64,000 nt of DNA from contig CAJNDS010002274.1 of NCBI GenBank assembly GCA_905221605.1, positions 186,001 to 250,000 of the forward strand, given 5' to 3'. Source of the stretch: Symbiodinium natans. Lineage: Eukaryota > Sar > Dinophyceae > Suessiales > Symbiodiniaceae. The position numbers were made by a program, and so were the translations under genes. Shown here one piece after another: positions 9,022 through 19,501 of this stretch (its first letter is position 1; each line of letters starts with the position of its first letter). The notes below the pieces were generated by a model. The model did no database searches. It saw only the letters and a program-made list of their open reading frames with translations, and was not told the origin of the DNA.

Positions 9022-10857
9022 ATGGATGCAGACAAGGACAATCGGACTCAGTCTGAGTCGGCTTGCAAGCCGGCCAGATTTGCGTCTTTTGGGTCTCGTT
9101 TGGCAAGAGCGACATCATCCAAAGCCATTTCCCTTTCACCCGGGCCCGGGTCCCCAGGGACACTGTCAGATGCTGCGTCAGAGAGCTCCGCTGGTATTGG
9201 GTTGGATTTTACGAAGTGTGTGGCAGCTTCTCCTCAGAAGGACTTTGGAGCAATCGTGCCGATGGCTCCACGACTGCTCCGATTTGCCAGTCATGAATCC
9301 ATGTCCATGTTGTCTGTGGCCTCAGAGGACTTACAGGACACGGAGGTGCTGGAAGAGCTTTTTCAGTGGCCGCAAGCTTTGCTTTACAAGCTGCTGGGCA
9401 TCGGACACCGCCCGAATCAGCAAGTGTGGCAACAAAGGACACTTACATCTGCCATGAAACATCGGCAGGCAGAAATGCGTGAACTGTTTCTGGAAGCCAT
9501 GGCCGAAGGTGTTCTGCTGAGCACTGCTTACAGTGGTGTGGAGGCACCTTTGCATGCGGCCTGGGAAATCATGAAGGCCGTGGAAGGGTCTGGTGTCGCG
9601 GGCGATTGCCATGGCAGACAGGCAAGGAAAGGCAGCTGGCAAGGATTTCGGTCCTACTCAGGTGGGGACTCCGATGCCAGGTGCCGTGCTATTTCTCTTG
9701 GATTCCATAGAGAGAGTTCCAAATGGCCGGTGCAGCTCCGGCCAACGCATGTCTTTGGGACGTTGGAAGATGCTGTGGAGGACGGAAATTTGTTGTTCGA
9801 TCTGTACAGTTTGACGAGTCAACATGGTACATCAGCGTCTCAAGATGAAGTGGGAAGGAGCCTTGACTCCAACGGTCCTGCTTGCAAGAAGCAGAAGAAG
9901 GCAGCGGCAGAACCAGACTACGAACTGTTCGGCAAGTTCCTTTCCACCTTTGGGAAGGTGCACAGGTACTTCAAGGACCAGTGCAAGAGCAAGAGCGGGC
10001 CAACCGCTTACTGCTACAAACACAAGGGCAAGTGTAGTCTTCACATGCCAGCAGACTTGAAGAAAACGGCCGGGCGGACCATGCACGTCGCCGGCCCTAT
10101 TTGTGTTGACTGGAGCGCCCGAGGCAAGAAGAAGGGCCTGGCAGGTCCCAGCACAATACCCTTCTTGGTGTGGCTGGGCGAACTGTCCACCTCAGGTGTG
10201 GATTTGGGCATCCATGAAGGAACTCTGCAGACCGACCTGAAAGCGTTGATTGCGCCGCTTGAGATGGTTCAGGAACCTGGCCAGCCTTGGGGGTTCTACG
10301 GGTTCAACCTCGACCCCAAGCGTTTTGGCTGTCCATGCAGCCGGCCAAGATTGTACACCCTTGTCTACAGGAAGGACAAGTTCCAATTCACTGGCTCGCA
10401 AGACGAACTGGATATGTTCCTTGGGCAGGACTTGCTGTGCTCTGGGAGAGTGTTCTTCAATGATGCCAGCACAGCTTTCGAAGAAGCATCGTTGAACAAC
10501 ACCCAGGAGCAGAGCCTGCGCAGGCATGAGGCGGCAGAGCGAGACGAGAGCGACGCATGCATCGGAGACTTGAATCAAATGCCGCCATTTGGGAGACTGC
10601 AGAAGTTCGTACCAGCATTGGTCACGCACGGATGCATTGCAAGCCTGAAAGATGGCAAGGTCCTCGCTGCCGAACAGCACCTGGATGTACAGCTGCTCAG
10701 CAAAGAGAGTCATGCCAGGGGTGAGGGTTCCGGCTTGTCTTGTGCATTCAAGAAGCACCTGGCCGGTAACACCATGCATGCGTTGAGCATTGGTCCTATG
10801 CTGGTGTATTCTCTGGCATGTTTGAAGCCCTTGCCGTGTGATGTAACTTCTTTATGA
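9022..10857 (+). CDS. C5-cytosine DNA methyltransferase-like protein (611 aa)
   Basis: Intronless ORF from ATG at 9022. Several C5-methyltransferase landmarks occur in the right order. A motif I-like SAM loop is at about 167-180 (STAYSGVEAPLHAAW). A motif IV-like segment is at 358-365 (GPICVDWS) with a candidate catalytic Cys361. A motif VIII-like FGCPCSRPRLY is at 435-445. A motif X-like AGNTMHALS is at 581-589. HVFGTLEDA at 243-251 fits the motif III-IV stretch. The usual PC before the catalytic step is IC here, and the ENV motif is only weakly matched (HEG, 398-400), so activity is uncertain. The roughly 80 N-terminal residues are Ser/Gly-rich. Cytosine methyltransferases carried by dinoflagellate retroelements have been reported, so a mobile origin together with the upstream transposase-like ORFs is plausible but not shown here. 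Confidence 0.7.
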   Translation: MDADKDNRTQSESACKPARFASFGSRLARATSSKAISLSPGPGSPGTLSDAASESSAGIGLDFTKCVAASPQKDFGAIVPMAPRLLRFASHESMSMLSVASEDLQDTEVLEELFQWPQALLYKLLGIGHRPNQQVWQQRTLTSAMKHRQAEMRELFLEAMAEGVLLSTAYSGVEAPLHAAWEIMKAVEGSGVAGDCHGRQARKGSWQGFRSYSGGDSDARCRAISLGFHRESSKWPVQLRPTHVFGTLEDAVEDGNLLFDLYSLTSQHGTSASQDEVGRSLDSNGPACKKQKKAAAEPDYELFGKFLSTFGKVHRYFKDQCKSKSGPTAYCYKHKGKCSLHMPADLKKTAGRTMHVAGPICVDWSARGKKKGLAGPSTIPFLVWLGELSTSGVDLGIHEGTLQTDLKALIAPLEMVQEPGQPWGFYGFNLDPKRFGCPCSRPRLYTLVYRKDKFQFTGSQDELDMFLGQDLLCSGRVFFNDASTAFEEASLNNTQEQSLRRHEAAERDESDACIGDLNQMPPFGRLQKFVPALVTHGCIASLKDGKVLAAEQHLDVQLLSKESHARGEGSGLSCAFKKHLAGNTMHALSIGPMLVYSLACLKPLPCDVTSL

Positions 10858-11734
10858 GGTCGGGCCCAAATTTTGACTGACGAAGGGTCCAGCATCCGAC
10901 TCCAAGCCTCCAAGGGGCCGGGCTGAAGCTGAGCGGGGCAGAAGCACCCATTGGACTTTGAAAGTTTCGACGCGGAGTGAGAAAAGTCGTGCGTGTTAGT
11001 GCTAGTAGAGTCGGGTAGGAGTCCTCGCTATTTGCAGCTCTGGCGCTCTGTAGCGCTGCCTCGCTATGCAGATTAAGGCAAGTAGCCAGTGTGAGGATAG
11101 GAGGATTGAACTAATGCAGTGCCGAAGAACTATGCATACAGGTACCGTTGGCTGCGTTTGGTGTGTCATTGTCACTCTCTCATGGCATTAGTCCGGCACG
11201 GTGTCATGTTGGCTGTGTGCTTGTTTCGGACAAGTTGGCGCAGATTGTTTTCCCAGCCGCCTTGTAGTTGATGGTGTGACCCAAGGTGTAGGATTTTGTT
11301 CTTGCAGCTGGCGAAGGAAGAGTTGAGAGTGCGTTCGTACATTCTTACAGTGGCACCTGTAGGCCTGTAGGGGTTGCTAGCGCCGGAAAGAGCACCGTTA
11401 GGACCGATGTAGACTATGAGATTATTGTTCAGAAATTTCTCATACCAGTGCTCTCCACGACCACCACCAGCACCGCCAGGAAGTGTAGGCTCCTGTGCAG
11501 CAATGCGAATCATGTAAGACACGTGTTCCCCTTTCTCTTGAAGAAGCATGATTCTGGAGCTGCTTCAACGAATCCAGTCCCGACGCCGGCGATCAAGATT
11601 GGGGCCTGTGTAGACTCTGAGATAGATGGACTCGGACATGACGGTGTCACATGAATGGTTTGCAGGGCATTTGCTTCTTTTCCCACAAGCCGTGAGACTT
11701 GAAGAAGCTTCGAGTCACATAAGCCCCGTAAGTT
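10858..11734. other. Intergenic DNA, no gene recognised
   Basis: Short ORFs on both strands without motifs. Nothing is supported apart from the tandem duplication that follows. Confidence 0.4.
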
Positions 11735-11967
11735 TCAATGCATTAAGACATTGCAAGGCTTGACAAAGCTACAGTGATGCTGATTCCGCATGATCTTACT
11801 GAACGACTCGCCCGAACAGCAAGGCATAGTGAGTGACGTTGCAATGCCCCCCCCCCAAATGCATGACTGAGACATTACAAGGCCCGACAAAGCTACCGTG
11901 CTTCTGATTCCGCATCATCTTACAACGACTCGCCCCAACAGCGGGCATAGTTAGTGACATTGCAATG
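11735..11967. repeat. Two tandem copies of a ~100-bp unit ending at a start codon
   Basis: Copy 1 (about 11735-11846) and copy 2 (about 11857-11967) share cattgcaagg-, gacaaagctac-, ctgattccgcat- and aacgactcgcc-type blocks and both end in GCAATG. The ATG of copy 2 is the start of the next gene. The ATG of copy 1 runs into a C-tract. The unit is the promoter-proximal or 5'-leader region of that gene. Confidence 0.85.
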
Positions 11968-14900
11968 GCCGCCAGTGACATGTTCAACATGGCTGCCTCT
12001 GAGGGGTCTTCCGAGGAGGACGATGCAAGTCCGGGTGTTGCTGCGGACTCCAAGAACAACCAGGGCAGTCAAGCGCAAGACCAAAAAGAGAAGCAAGCCA
12101 AGAAAGAGAAGCAAGAGACAAGCTCAGAGCAGAGCAGCCAAGAGTGTGACTGTGAGAGTTCCCAGCAGCGAGGCCGCAAGCGGACGAGAAGTTCCCCCGG
12201 GAAGAAGCAGAAAGAAAGGAAGCAACAGAAGAAGGGCGAGGACGACGTGTGTCGTCTGTGTCAAAAACGCAGAAGAGGCGGGAAGAACAAGGAGTGCAAT
12301 ATATGCAAAGCAGACATCGCCGCCGCCGCGAGGGATGCGAACAGGCAGAACAAGAGAAGCTTCTTCAACGACCTCAGGCGAAAGGGAGGGGCTCCGTGGC
12401 GTGACTTTATGTTTGCTTTCATACGCAACTGCGGAGAGAGACGGAAGTATGAGAAGCGTGACCATTTCGACTTCATCAAGTACGAAGCTGCCATCAAGCT
12501 CAGCGCCAAACTCCAGCTGGGGTTCAAAGCGGTTATGACAGCGGAGGAGGAGCACGTTGAGGCCGCCGAGCGGAAGGGGCAAAGTCGAATGGAGGCTCGT
12601 GCAGAATGGTTGAAGGAAGAAAGAAAGGCGATCTACTCCGACATGAAGGGCCCTGGAGGAACCAAACGAATTCCGATACGAACCGAAGATTTTGTCATCG
12701 CATACGAAGAGGTCGCCAAGGAGCAGGCCATAACGCTGAGCCACAAGCAAGAAAAACACTCAGAAGCAAAGCTACAGGAAATGCTTGCTGGCGCGGCCGC
12801 CCAATCCAAGGGGATGATGGCAGAAGTTGCTCAGCTTGCTTCCGGCGCCTCCGGCGCCTCGGCCTCCTCGATGCCAAACCTGGGCAATGAAGGCAGGCAA
12901 AGGGTAAGAGTCGATTTTGCAATAGTTTGCACTGAAACGAGTGATTGAGGCATAGGATTTCGGGGGAAATTTGAAAGGGTACTCTTGCCGACTCGTAGCA
13001 TTAATTACCCTACACACAGAGCCCCAATATCCCTCAACTAGTGCACTGCACGTACATCTCGCCCTTCCCGAGTCGAGCCCAAATCCCGATTTCGGCAAGC
13101 TCGATGCGCAGGAAATACGATGTTCAGAGCCGTCGGGGACTTGGAAGCGGCAGGGGGCGATGGCGATGACTCGCAGAGGAGGAGGAAGAGAAAGAAAGGG
13201 AAGCGAGGCGCTTCCATTTTAGCATGTAGAGTAGGCTACAGCCGTTCGCTGCAGCAAGGTTCATTGCTTTACTTGTGCTTGTCGGTGTGATGAAAATCCC
13301 AATCATCCCAATCACTGCAGCTCCATGCTTCACCCTGCTGTTCCCATGTCAAACTCTGGAAGGCTCCTCCTCCAAAGACCGCTCCGAGAATGACTCTTCA
13401 GAGGACAAGAAGGACACGAAGAAGAAGAGAAGGGCGTATGATGTGGAGAGTGGCATCCTGGGGGCAATAAGCTCTTTGTCTCCTGTCTTTCAGAAGATTC
13501 ACGATGAGATCTCTGAGTGCCTCGACCGCGTGACGCTGCAGCTCGCCAAGTGGCAAAGGTTGGACACGGAGCTGACCAGCACGATGCCTTTACGCGACAT
13601 GCTCGAGCGAAGGTTGGAGGCCTGCCAGCTGGTGCTAGCAGACTGCCCCAGCGTGCCGAAGCAGGGAGTGGATTGCAGGGAAAAACAAGCCCAAGCAGTT
13701 CAGAAGATGATGGATGCGAAGCAGAAGTGGCAGCAGGAGAACACACCGGAGCCTTACCCTGGCTTCTTTGCAAATGGTCCTCTGCTCTCAGTGTGCACCT
13801 CGCTGAAGGCTCTGGGGAAAGATGTTACAACCAAGAAGCAGATGGATGATCAGGTGAAAGAAGTGAGGGCTTTGTTGACAAATCACGGCACACTGGTGAA
13901 GCGCACGAATGCCGTGATCAGCAAGGCAGAGAAAGCGGAGAGGGACTTCAATGCTCAGAAAAAAAAGAAAGAGGAAGCAGCGACCGAAGCTGCTTTGAAA
14001 AGGGAAGCAAGTTTGAAGAAGGCCGCCGAGACGAAGACGAAGCGCCTCACCCTCGCCGCAGAGAAGCAGGGCACTGTGAATGATCTCTTCCACATCGACT
14101 TCGGGAAGCTCAACGCCGGCAAAATCAAGTCTTACGCCGCCTCGGCGGCGCCGACCGAGCTGGACTGGGCAGAGCCGTTCTTCGTGAGATGCGGTGCCGA
14201 TGGTGGGCCAATGGCGGAGATCACAAGCAACAAGGAGGTAAGCCAGCACCTGAACAGCTACAGGAACGGGTTCCCCAACTCTCCAGCCTCCACCCAAGGC
14301 AAGATGAAAATGGCCCACACTGTCGCTGCTGAGGATGCTGATCGGCTGCGTGCTGCTTTCTTGCGTGCTTGGAATATAGAGGAGTACAAGGCAAGTGATG
14401 TCGATGCAGTGCCGCATCCTGGCAAAAAGAAGCAGGAGGAGGATGAAGCGAACTCGATTTCCTCAAAAGCTGAGTGGAGATGGCCCCAGGAGATGCAGCA
14501 TGTGCAGGTGTTCGGTGAGGGTGAGCAGTATGTGAACCACGGAACAATGCCCGCCGAAGTGGCGTGCATCAAGTACCTCGTCACGGGCCAGAGTATGATG
14601 GTGGCCATGCCCGCAAGCAGGCTGAGGAGTTTTTTCAGCGGCAAGAATGAAACTGCTGGCGGGACAAAGCTCGCAGATGTGAAGAGGTTCTTGCAGAACC
14701 TCCAGCCTGCCGAAGTGATTGCGCTGATGAACAGATGCAGTACCCCGGACCGCCCCACGATTCGGTACGGGGTTGTATCGGAGACCAATCTTTGCTATGT
14801 GCCTCCTGGCTGGGTGGTTTGTGAAAAGGTCCTGAACCAGAGAGTGAGCATCGGCGTGCGCGTGAGTTTCCTCGCGAAGTCGCTTGATGAGCATTCCCAT

Positions 14901-17018
14901 AGCTTCTCTGCGGATCTCCGGTCCATGCAGGAGCTTGTGATCAATGGTTCAAGCCATTCCAGCAAATCTGCGACTCAGCTGGGTATTTGGGTCAATCTCC
15001 TTTGGCAGAAAAGAAATAAGGATCCGACGCAGCCACAGGACACCGGGATGACAAAGGCGAAACACAGTTTGAGTTGCACGAACACTCATGGGGGGATCCA
15101 GGAATCTTAGACCCACAGAGTTTGTTGCATTTTGCAGCCAGTCAGATGCGATGGGTTCATCTTGGGAAATCGTTTTGCAGCCAGTCAGATGCGATGGGTT
15201 CATCGAAATCATGTGAAGATTGCTAACTTTATTATGTTTGTTTAAGGAAACGACGTTGATTGGTTTTTCATGCCAGCATAGTGACGCTGAGATAGTGTCA
15301 ATGTTTCGCAGCATTGGGAGTTGGGACAGTGTTGGATGAATCAGGAGGCCCACGCAGAAGCTGAGGAGGAGACAAGGCTGGCCCGAGAGAAGCAAGGCAA
15401 GTCCCAAGACGGGGAAGCGGCGAAAATCCCTGAAGCTGAGGCGGAGCAAAGGAAGTCCCAAGACAAGGGCGAGGCGGCGGCAATCCGTGCAGCAGAGGCA
15501 GCCGAGGCGGCAGAGCTTGCGAAGGAAGAGGCGGCAATCCGTGCAGAAGCTGCTGAGGAGGAGCGAAGGCTGGCCCGGCTGGCCCGAGAAAAGGAAGAGG
15601 CTGACATCAGTGCAAAAGCTGCGGAGGAGGAGCTAAGGCTGGCCCGAGAAAAGGAAGAGGCCAACGTCCGTGCAGAAGCTGAGGAGAAGCAAAGGCTGGA
15701 CCAAGAAAAGAAAGAGGCGGCAATCCGTGCAGAAGCTGAGGAGGAGCAAAGGCTGGCCCAAGAAAAGAAAGAGGCGGCAATCCGTGCAGAAGCTGCGGAT
15801 GAGGCGGCAATCCGTGCAAAAGCTGAGGAGCAAAAGCTAGCCCAAGAAAAGGAAGAGGCAAGCGTCCGTGCAGAAGCTGAGGAGAAGCAAGAGAAGACAG
15901 AGGCGGCAATCCGTGCAGAAGCTGAGGAGAAAGAAAGGAAGTCTCGAGAAAAGGAAGAGGCGGCAATCCGGGCAGAAGCTGAGGAGGATCAACGGAAGTC
16001 CCGAGAAAAGAAAGAGGCGGCAATCCGTGCAGAAGCTGCGGAGGAGGAGCGGCTGGCCCGAGAAAAGGAAGAGGCTGACGTCCGTGCGGAAGCTGAGGAG
16101 AAGCAAAGGCTGGGCCAAGAAAAGAAAGAGGCGGCAATCCGTGCAGAAGCTGAGGAGAAGCAAAGGCTGGACCAAGAAAGGAAAGAGGCGGCAATCCGTG
16201 CAGAAGCTGAGGAGGAGCAAAGGCTGGCCCAAGAAAAGAAAGAGGCGGCAGTGCGTGCAGAAGCTGAGGAGAAGGAGAGGGAGTCCCGAGAAAAGAAAGA
16301 GGCGGCAATCCGTGCAGAAGGTGCGCTGGAGGAGCAAAGGCTGGCCCGAGAGCAGGAAGAGGCTGACATTCGTGCAAAAGCTGCGGAGGAGGATCAGCGG
16401 AAGTCCCGAGAAAAGGAAGAGGCGGCAATCCGTGCCATCCGTGCAGAAGCTGAGGAGAACGAAAGGAAGTCCCGAGAAAAGAAAGAGGCGGCAATCCGTG
16501 CAGAAGCTGAGGAGGATCAACGGAAATCCCGAGAGAAGAAAGAGGCGGCAACTGAGGAGGATGAAGGGCTGGCCCGAGAAAAGGAAGGAGCTGAAGTCCG
16601 TGCGGCTCAGGAGCTTCAGAAAGTGTTGGAAAGGCCGGCCACAGAAGAGGAAAAGGCCAACATCGGTGCAGGTGAGGAGGAGCAGAAGAAGTCCCGAGCA
16701 AAGGAAAAGGCTCGAATCCGTGCAGAAGCTGAGGAGAAGCAACGAGAAGAGGAAGAGGCTGACATCCATGCAGACGCTGTGAGAGCTGCAGATAAGCAGA
16801 GGAAGGATTCCAAATCAAAGAAGAAACAAGCAGACGAGGCGCAGGACTTGAAGGAAAAAAAGAAAGACTCGAAAGCAAAGAAGGAGAAGGAGCCAGCAGA
16901 CAGCAGCAAGGGAAGCTTGATGAAATTCATGAGGCCTGCAGATGCAGCTGTCAAGGCCAGACCCGGGCGTTGTGCAATATGTAGGCAGACATGGTGCTCA
17001 GTGGATCTTCAGTTCTAG
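11965..17018 (+). CDS. Three-exon gene: zinc-motif, coiled-coil and 19-residue repeat protein (~1390 aa)
   Basis: I join three ORFs. Exon 1 (11965-12892) is charged and holds a C-x2-C pair twice (CRLC and CNIC, about residues 93-115), a possible zinc ribbon. Exon 2 (13363-14930) has an acidic/basic start, helical segments (KAEKAERDFNAQKKKKEEA) and a globular part. Exon 3 (15345-17018) is almost entirely a helical repeat, ending with a Lys-rich tail and GSLMKFMRP. Both inferred introns keep phase and show a short direct repeat across the junction: GAAGGC for 12893-13362 (donor GC) and CAGGAG for 14931-15344 (donor GA). A GTAAGA at 12904 is an alternative first donor. The start ATG is inside the second copy of a tandem duplication. 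Function is not recognised; the long charged helix suggests a scaffold or spacer role. Confidence 0.6.
14931..15344 (+). other. Intron 2 with internal duplication and a diverged copy elsewhere
   Basis: The intron begins GAGCTT and ends ATCAG|GAG with CAGGAG at both edges. It contains a 45-bp tandem duplication (about 15132-15214, each copy with AGTCAGATGCGATGGGTTCATC). Its 3' portion from about 15185 to the acceptor is similar to 18638-18818. A mobile or duplicated intron is possible. Confidence 0.6.
15480..16560 (+). repeat. 57-bp coding repeat (19 aa, EAAIRAEAEEEQRLAQEKK-type)
   Basis: About 18 variable copies of a 57-bp unit within exon 3. The consensus peptide alternates Glu/Lys/Arg at helix-compatible spacing, as in single alpha helices or long coiled coils. 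Units vary at the RLAQ/RLDQ/RKSR positions, giving sub-families (RLxQ and RKSR blocks), so the array grew by repeated unequal exchange. The minus strand gives an equally long but compositionally trivial Leu/Ser/Pro-rich frame. Confidence 0.9.
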
Positions 17019-18637
17019 CTGTTGGGCAGTGCTATGGGACCTTTGGATGGGTGGAATGCCTCTGCCAGGATTGATCGAAAGAAGCGGCGGCAAAGCGAAA
17101 TATGACATGAGGGGTGATTTCACAAGGCCGCTGCGTTTTACGAGAAGTTCGGGCAGCATGTTCGGTTCATTAGAATCTGATTCCGCAGGTCACGAGGCCG
17201 CTGAGTTCTACACTGAGTCGTGTAAGTAGGAAGTTCGGGCACCATGTTCGGTTCATTAGAATCTGCTTCGGCAGGTGTTTTGCTACCTGGCACTGGCGCT
17301 GGAAAGAACTTGCAAAGCAGACTGTGAGGCACTGTGGCACTGTGAGGCGCCTGGTAGCTGGCAGGTCTGGCTGTAGCTGTGTCCGAAACCCGACCTGAGC
17401 AGCAACGCCAAACTCTACATCAATAAAGTCGCTCTGATTATGACTGCCTGTTCTTTCGTCCCTAACTCCCAAACACAAGATTCTCCCACAAGCGTCACAA
17501 AGCACTATCAACACCGAGCAAACAACCCCACACTTGGTAAAGGGCTGAAGCACAACTCCTAGCTAGCAAAACCTGCTCTTCTATCGCTTCTTTTGAAGAA
17601 TACCAGTTTACAGCCTGACAGCCTGGGATTTGGACAGCTTCAGTCAACAGCATGCAGCGCGGGCAGTGCAGCCAGCCGGCAGGGCGGGCAGTCGAGCCGG
17701 GGTTGATGTTAGGAACATTGCAGGCCGCAGGCAAAGGGCATAGGGCATAGGCTGAAGTGCTGAAGGCAAAGGAAGGATCCTATATGAGCTGTGGGTCTCA
17801 TTGCTCTTCCTGTCGCTGCTCAAGGAAGCTTTCAGTTGTTCGACCAGCGGGCGCTAGCTGAAAAAAAGGGTCAGAAGAGCAACTTCAAAGATAGCTGGAA
17901 ATGTCATGTTGAATGAATCAAGTCTAGAGAGTAATGCAGGGTCCACGCAGGCCACTGTCCTTCATCATTCCCGAGGAGAAGTGGGGTAGTCCAGAAAGCA
18001 GTAGTCATGACTCTGGAAAATTATTCGCTTATCTTGTGAGTTTTTTGAACCCTTTGAGAGTCCGAGTCTGCTCTCGGGCCGCTAAAATACAAATACATTC
18101 ACCTCAGAACCCTAATTTTAAGATGGCAGCTCTCTCATAATTTCCTGTTTTCTGATTAAAGTGCACAAACAGAATCTTTTTGCTTTATTTTGTTCATGGA
18201 TTTCCATTATCTTGTGGAAACACTTGTTGGCCAGGGAGTTATACGCAGAGTGGAGTCTCAGTCTCTTTTACTGCACTCACGCTTACCTGTAGAGTTGTGC
18301 TGTTAGTGCTGAGGTGTAAAGTGGCTGCGTAGGAAAACTCGTTCCTTTGAGTTTTCCTTTTGGCCTCACAACTCCGAAACACTGTCAGATAAAACTTCAT
18401 TTGGGTATATACATAATTCTTATGATTCTGCAATGATGTTACATTTTCATTACAAAATCACAAGGTGTATTATGTTCTTTTAAAGTATTCATTTACGATC
18501 CCTTTTTTTGAGCTTGTCTTGTGCTCAGCTTTCATCGTGCTTGCACACCCCGCGCTCTGTTTTTTTCCTGCACTTGTGTCGTTTTGCTCAGCTCTGCCGG
18601 GCCGAGGGCCAGCCTTTCCAACAATTTCTGTCATATG
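17019..18637. other. Intergenic DNA with an 86-bp tandem duplication
   Basis: No gene is recognised. Positions 17145-17190 and 17231-17276 are near-identical (aagttcgggca(g/c)catgttcgg, then ttcattagaatctg), as parts of an 86-bp unit duplicated in tandem. The rest is AT-richer sequence without motif-bearing ORFs. Confidence 0.6.
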
Positions 18638-18818
18638 AGTCAGATGCGATGTGTTCATCTTCGGAAATCAGGTGAAGATGGTGAACAACTGAAAGCATCT
18701 GCTTGTGAACGTTAAGTTTGTTTAAGGCAACAAAATTGAGTGTTCTTCAGGCCGACATAGTGACACTGAGATAGTGTCAGTTGTTCGCAGCATTGGGACA
18801 GTGCTGGAAGAATAGATT
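18638..18818 (+). repeat. Diverged copy of the 15185-15344 intron segment
   Basis: Shares agtcagatgcgatg, tttgtttaagg, catagtgac, ctgagatagtgtca and gttcgcagcattggga blocks in the same order and ends GAATAG where the intron ends GAATCAG. It is not next to a recognisable exon here. Confidence 0.75.
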
Positions 18819-19218
18819 CGCTCTATTACTTGGATTTATCGACATTTGAAATTGAAAATGGATTTGCACAGTTGTTTTCCGAAGAGCACAGTTTCTAAAT
18901 TTCTAAATGTTTCTAACGGTTTTTTTTCGCTCCGGAGCTAAAATGCACATGTTTGGCTGAATCACCCCCAACCACCTTGGCCACCACACCACCTTTTGCA
19001 AGTACCTAACGGCCACTCGGTGCGTGGCAACCATCGGGTGTCCCCGGTAACTGTGCCTCTCTGAAGACTCGCGTTTCACCGTGCACTTCAAGGGCTACGG
19101 ACGCACGCAGTACCCTTGGGCTCCGGCCTCACGATCCGCCAGGTTGTTATCGGCAAGGACCCGGAGCATGTGGTGTGGCCTGCATTGCTGAGTGATCCTG
19201 ATTTGCTGGCGGACCATA

Positions 19219-19501
19219 TTGGGGGGGGGGTGGGGGGGTGGGTTGGGGGGGGGGGGGGTGGGGGGGGGGGGGGGGGGGGTGGGGGGGGGGTGCGGGGGGG
19301 GGGTGGGGGGGGGGGGGTGGTGGGGGGGGCTGGTGGGGGTGGGGGGGGGGTGTGGTGGGGGGGGGGGGGGGGGGGGGGGTGGTGGGGGGGGGGGTGGTTG
19401 GGGTGTGGTGGGGGGGTGGGGGGGGGGGTGGGGGTGGGGGGGGGGGGTGGTGGGGGGGGGGGGGGTGGGGGCGGGGGGGGGGTGGTGGGGGGGGGGGTGG
19501 T
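19219..19501. repeat. G/T-only tract, G-quadruplex prone
   Basis: About 280 bases consisting nearly only of G runs interrupted by single T or GT (two C interruptions). Translations give poly-Gly/Val/Trp or poly-Pro/His/Thr and are not genes. The tract could also be partly an assembly artefact. Confidence 0.9.

Noticed and set aside
8201-9163. 320-aa minus-strand ORF
   Set aside because: Its middle is the polypurine tract read as Pro/Ser/Leu and its ends are unrelated; no domain.
15607-16878. Long minus-strand ORF opposite the helical repeat
   Set aside because: Its Leu/Ser/Pro-rich sequence is the mirror of the Glu/Lys repeat; it has no start context or motif and follows from the repeat composition.
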